Origin: Ruminococcus flavefaciens MA2007
Lineage (GTDB): Bacteria; Bacillota; Clostridia; Oscillospirales; Ruminococcaceae
DNA length: 64,000 bases
NCBI RefSeq assembly: GCF_000621845.1
Contig: NZ_KK211354.1
Span: 210,733 to 274,732 of the forward strand
Direction: 5' to 3'
Shown here: positions 62,159 to 64,000 of the stretch, in pieces
How positions within the stretch are numbered: the first letter of the stretch is position 1
Layout of the letters: each line of letters opens with the position of its first letter
Notes under the pieces: generated by a model
Seen by the model: the letters and a program-made list of their open reading frames with translations, nothing else
Told to the model about the DNA's origin: nothing
Database searches by the model: none
Translations under genes and position numbers: made by a program

Positions 62159-63070
62159 ATGAGATACTATGATTCAATGCAGGCTCTCATCGGAGATACA
62201 CCTCTGGTAAGGCTTGGAAATCTCGTTCAGAATGAGGGCGTGAACGTCTTTGCGAAGCTGGAGCTCTACAATCCCTCGGGCAGCGTCAAGGACAGAACAG
62301 GTCTCTACATGATAAACGACGCCGAGAAAAAAGGGCTTCTTAAAAAGGGCGGCACTATCGTTGAAGCAACCGCAGGAAACACAGGTCTTGGCATAGCATT
62401 TGCGGCTCTGAACCGCGGCTACAGGATAATATTTGTAGTTCCCACGAAATTCTCAGCCGAGAAGCAGTCTCTCCTCCGCGCACTGGGGGCAGAGGTCATA
62501 AATACTCCCCGTGAAAAGGGAATGCTGGGAGCTGTTGCAAAGGCTGAGGAGATAAAGGCTCAGATACCCGGATCTATCTCACTGGAGCAGTTCAAGAATC
62601 AGAGCAATCCGCTTGCACATTACGAAACTACAGGCAGGGAGATATTTGAATCTCTCGACGGCAGGATAGACTACATAGTTGCAGGCGCAGGCAGCGGCGG
62701 CACCTATACGGGAATACTCCGCTATATCAAGGAGCGCGTACCAAATGCAAAGGGCATACTTGCAGATCCTGTAGGCTCTACTATGGGCGGCGGAGAGCAT
62801 TCTGACTACAACATCGAGGGTATCGGAAACGACTTCATCGCAGAGACAATGGATATGTCCCTTGTGGACAAGGTAATCAAGATAAACGACGAAGAGGCTT
62901 TCAATACAGCCCGTCTGCTGGCAAAGACCGAGGGCGTTATCGCAGGCTCCTCATCGGGAGCGGCTATGTCGGCAGTCATTAAGCTCATCGAAAGCGGCGC
63001 AAAGGGCAATATCGTAACTGTGTTCCCCGACCGCGGAGACCGCTATTTCAGCACAGGGCTATTTGATTAG
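62159..63070 (+). CDS. Cysteine synthase / cystathionine beta-synthase-like enzyme
   Basis: A 303-residue fold-type II PLP enzyme. PLP Lys in NPSGSVKDRTG, substrate loop EATAGNTGLGIAFA, phosphate loop GAGSGGTYTGILRYI, and GSSSGAAMSAVI. Length and motifs fit CysK or the O-acetylserine-dependent cystathionine synthase MccA. The Met at 62159 is chosen by alignment to family starts (MRYYDSMQALIGDTPLVRLG); the ribosome binding site is weak (GTGAG) and the gene may depend on translation of the preceding one, 10 bases away. Ends in TAG. Confidence 0.92.
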   Translation: MRYYDSMQALIGDTPLVRLGNLVQNEGVNVFAKLELYNPSGSVKDRTGLYMINDAEKKGLLKKGGTIVEATAGNTGLGIAFAALNRGYRIIFVVPTKFSAEKQSLLRALGAEVINTPREKGMLGAVAKAEEIKAQIPGSISLEQFKNQSNPLAHYETTGREIFESLDGRIDYIVAGAGSGGTYTGILRYIKERVPNAKGILADPVGSTMGGGEHSDYNIEGIGNDFIAETMDMSLVDKVIKINDEEAFNTARLLAKTEGVIAGSSSGAAMSAVIKLIESGAKGNIVTVFPDRGDRYFSTGLFD

Positions 63071-63095
63071 TGAGCAGAAGAACTAAGAACTATGT

Positions 63096-63124
63096 GTAGG
63101 GGACGGCGTCCTCGACGTCCCGTC
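63096..63124. repeat. REP-like palindrome before the LysR gene
   Basis: GTAGGGGACG-GCGTCCTC-GACGTCCCGTC, a short member of the GTAGGGG family in the 76-base spacer. Confidence 0.65.
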
Positions 63125-63146
63125 TGAGAATTAATGGAGGTACACA

Positions 63147-64000
63147 ATGACTTTACAGCAGCTTAAATACATACTTGCAATATCTGCAACAGGCTCAATG
63201 AACAAAGCGGCTGAGCAGCTTTACGTGTCTCAGCCCTCACTGACGTCGTCAGTGCAGGAGCTTGAAAAGGAGATAGGTATCAAGATATTCAACCGCAGCG
63301 GCAGGGGAGTTACCCTTACCAATGACGGTGCTGAGTTCATACAGTATGCCCGTCAGGTGGTAGGCCAGTTCGACGTTCTTGCTGAGAAATATATCAGCAA
63401 GGGTAATGTGAAAAAGAAGTTCGGAGTGTCCACTCAGCATTACTCCTTTGCGGTAAAGGCTTTCGTGGAAATGGTCAAGGAGTTCGACACAGCGGAGTAC
63501 GAATTTGCAGTCCGCGAGACCAAGACTGCCGAGGTCATCAGCGATGTTGCCACAATGCGAAGCGAGATAGGCATTATCTACCTCAACGACTTCAACCGCA
63601 AGTCCATAACCAAGCTGCTGCATTCAAACGGTCTGGAGTTCCATACGCTGACAAAGTGCAGTCCCTTCGTTTACCTGTGGAAAGGACACCCACTTGCAAA
63701 GGAAAAGAAGATAACCTTTGAGCAGCTTGCGGATTATCCCTGCCTTTCATTCGAGCAGGGCGACAACAGCACATTCTATCTGGCTGAGGAGCTTCTCAGC
63801 ACTGCCGACTATCAGCGTACTATCAAGGCTAACGACAGAGCTACAATGCTGAACCTGATGATAGGACTGAACGGCTATACACTGTGCTCGGGAATCATCT
63901 GCGAGGAGCTCAACGGCAGCGACTACATCGCCGTTCCCTTTGAGGACGACTCCGACGAGATAATGGAAATAGGCTATATCACGCTGAAAAACGTGATACT
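63147..64000 (+). CDS. LysR-family regulator (3' end outside window)
   Basis: 284 residues are visible and the frame is open to the window end. The N-terminal HTH is typical (LQQLKYILAISATGSMNKAA, LYVSQPSLTSSVQELEKEIG, FNRSGRGVTLTNDG). The effector domain follows (GVSTQHYSFAVKAFVEMVKEF; GLNGYTLCSGIICEEL). About 15 residues are probably missing. Start has GGAGG 7 bases upstream. Its place behind the cysteine genes suggests a sulfur regulator of the CysL/CysB kind, perhaps acting through the GTATGCTAAT promoter box; that is inference. Confidence 0.92.
   Translation, partial: MTLQQLKYILAISATGSMNKAAEQLYVSQPSLTSSVQELEKEIGIKIFNRSGRGVTLTNDGAEFIQYARQVVGQFDVLAEKYISKGNVKKKFGVSTQHYSFAVKAFVEMVKEFDTAEYEFAVRETKTAEVISDVATMRSEIGIIYLNDFNRKSITKLLHSNGLEFHTLTKCSPFVYLWKGHPLAKEKKITFEQLADYPCLSFEQGDNSTFYLAEELLSTADYQRTIKANDRATMLNLMIGLNGYTLCSGIICEELNGSDYIAVPFEDDSDEIMEIGYITLKNVI

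Overview
The window looks like a chromosomal piece of a Gram-positive, fibre-degrading gut clostridium of the Ruminococcus type (Oscillospiraceae). The grounds are type I dockerins on a pectate lyase, an esterase and a CotH-family protein, strong GGAGG ribosome binding sites, TTGACA-N17-TATAAT promoters, and many c-di-GMP enzymes. No species can be named from sequence alone.

Layout. 1-9.1 kb is housekeeping: the end of a sensor kinase, a SAM-I riboswitch with metK, a small nuclease-like gene, a VOC protein, an XRE regulator with two tandem RadC/JAMM proteins, an EAL protein and a DAHP synthase. 9.2-14.3 kb has a DUF3592 protein, an S41 protease-like membrane protein, a 311-bp inverted-repeat element, a NatAB-like ABC exporter and tRNA-Trp. 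14.5-19 kb holds a thiol/sulfur block: ACT protein, glutamate-cysteine ligase, class II amidotransferase, YunG-like protein, MoeB/HesA-like E1 and rhodanese. 19.7-32.2 kb is secreted and carbohydrate-active: an acyltransferase-CapA-SGNH protein split by a frameshift, a dockerin-esterase with two lesions, a DUF5131-DUF4186 fusion, a dockerin pectate lyase, a DUF89 protein and a dockerin CotH protein.

34.7-50.7 kb is AT-richer. It encodes four small exported proteins, three of them with an A-W-F motif at the end of the signal/anchor helix (SipW/TasA-like look), followed by one giant 3622-residue secreted protein with GLUG-like repeats. The block is flanked by c-di-GMP enzymes: an EAL protein upstream, then a GAF-GGDEF protein and a sugar-binding-EAL-beta-helix protein downstream.

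56-64 kb is sulfur acquisition: an SsuABC-like transporter, then methyltransferase, cystathionine synthase/lyase, cysteine synthase and a LysR regulator.

The most striking regulatory finding is a set of very short cysteine-containing leader ORFs in front of sulfur genes. The best, at 59800-59904, has seven Cys codons in 34. It is followed by an intrinsic terminator and by three mutually exclusive pairings that fit ribosome-stalling attenuation. A second, at 17420-17482, precedes a terminator and the glutamate-cysteine ligase operon, and its promoter shares an unusual spacer with the first. Two weaker ones lie at 56122 and 18905. The second main candidate is the SipW-like/giant GLUG surface locus.
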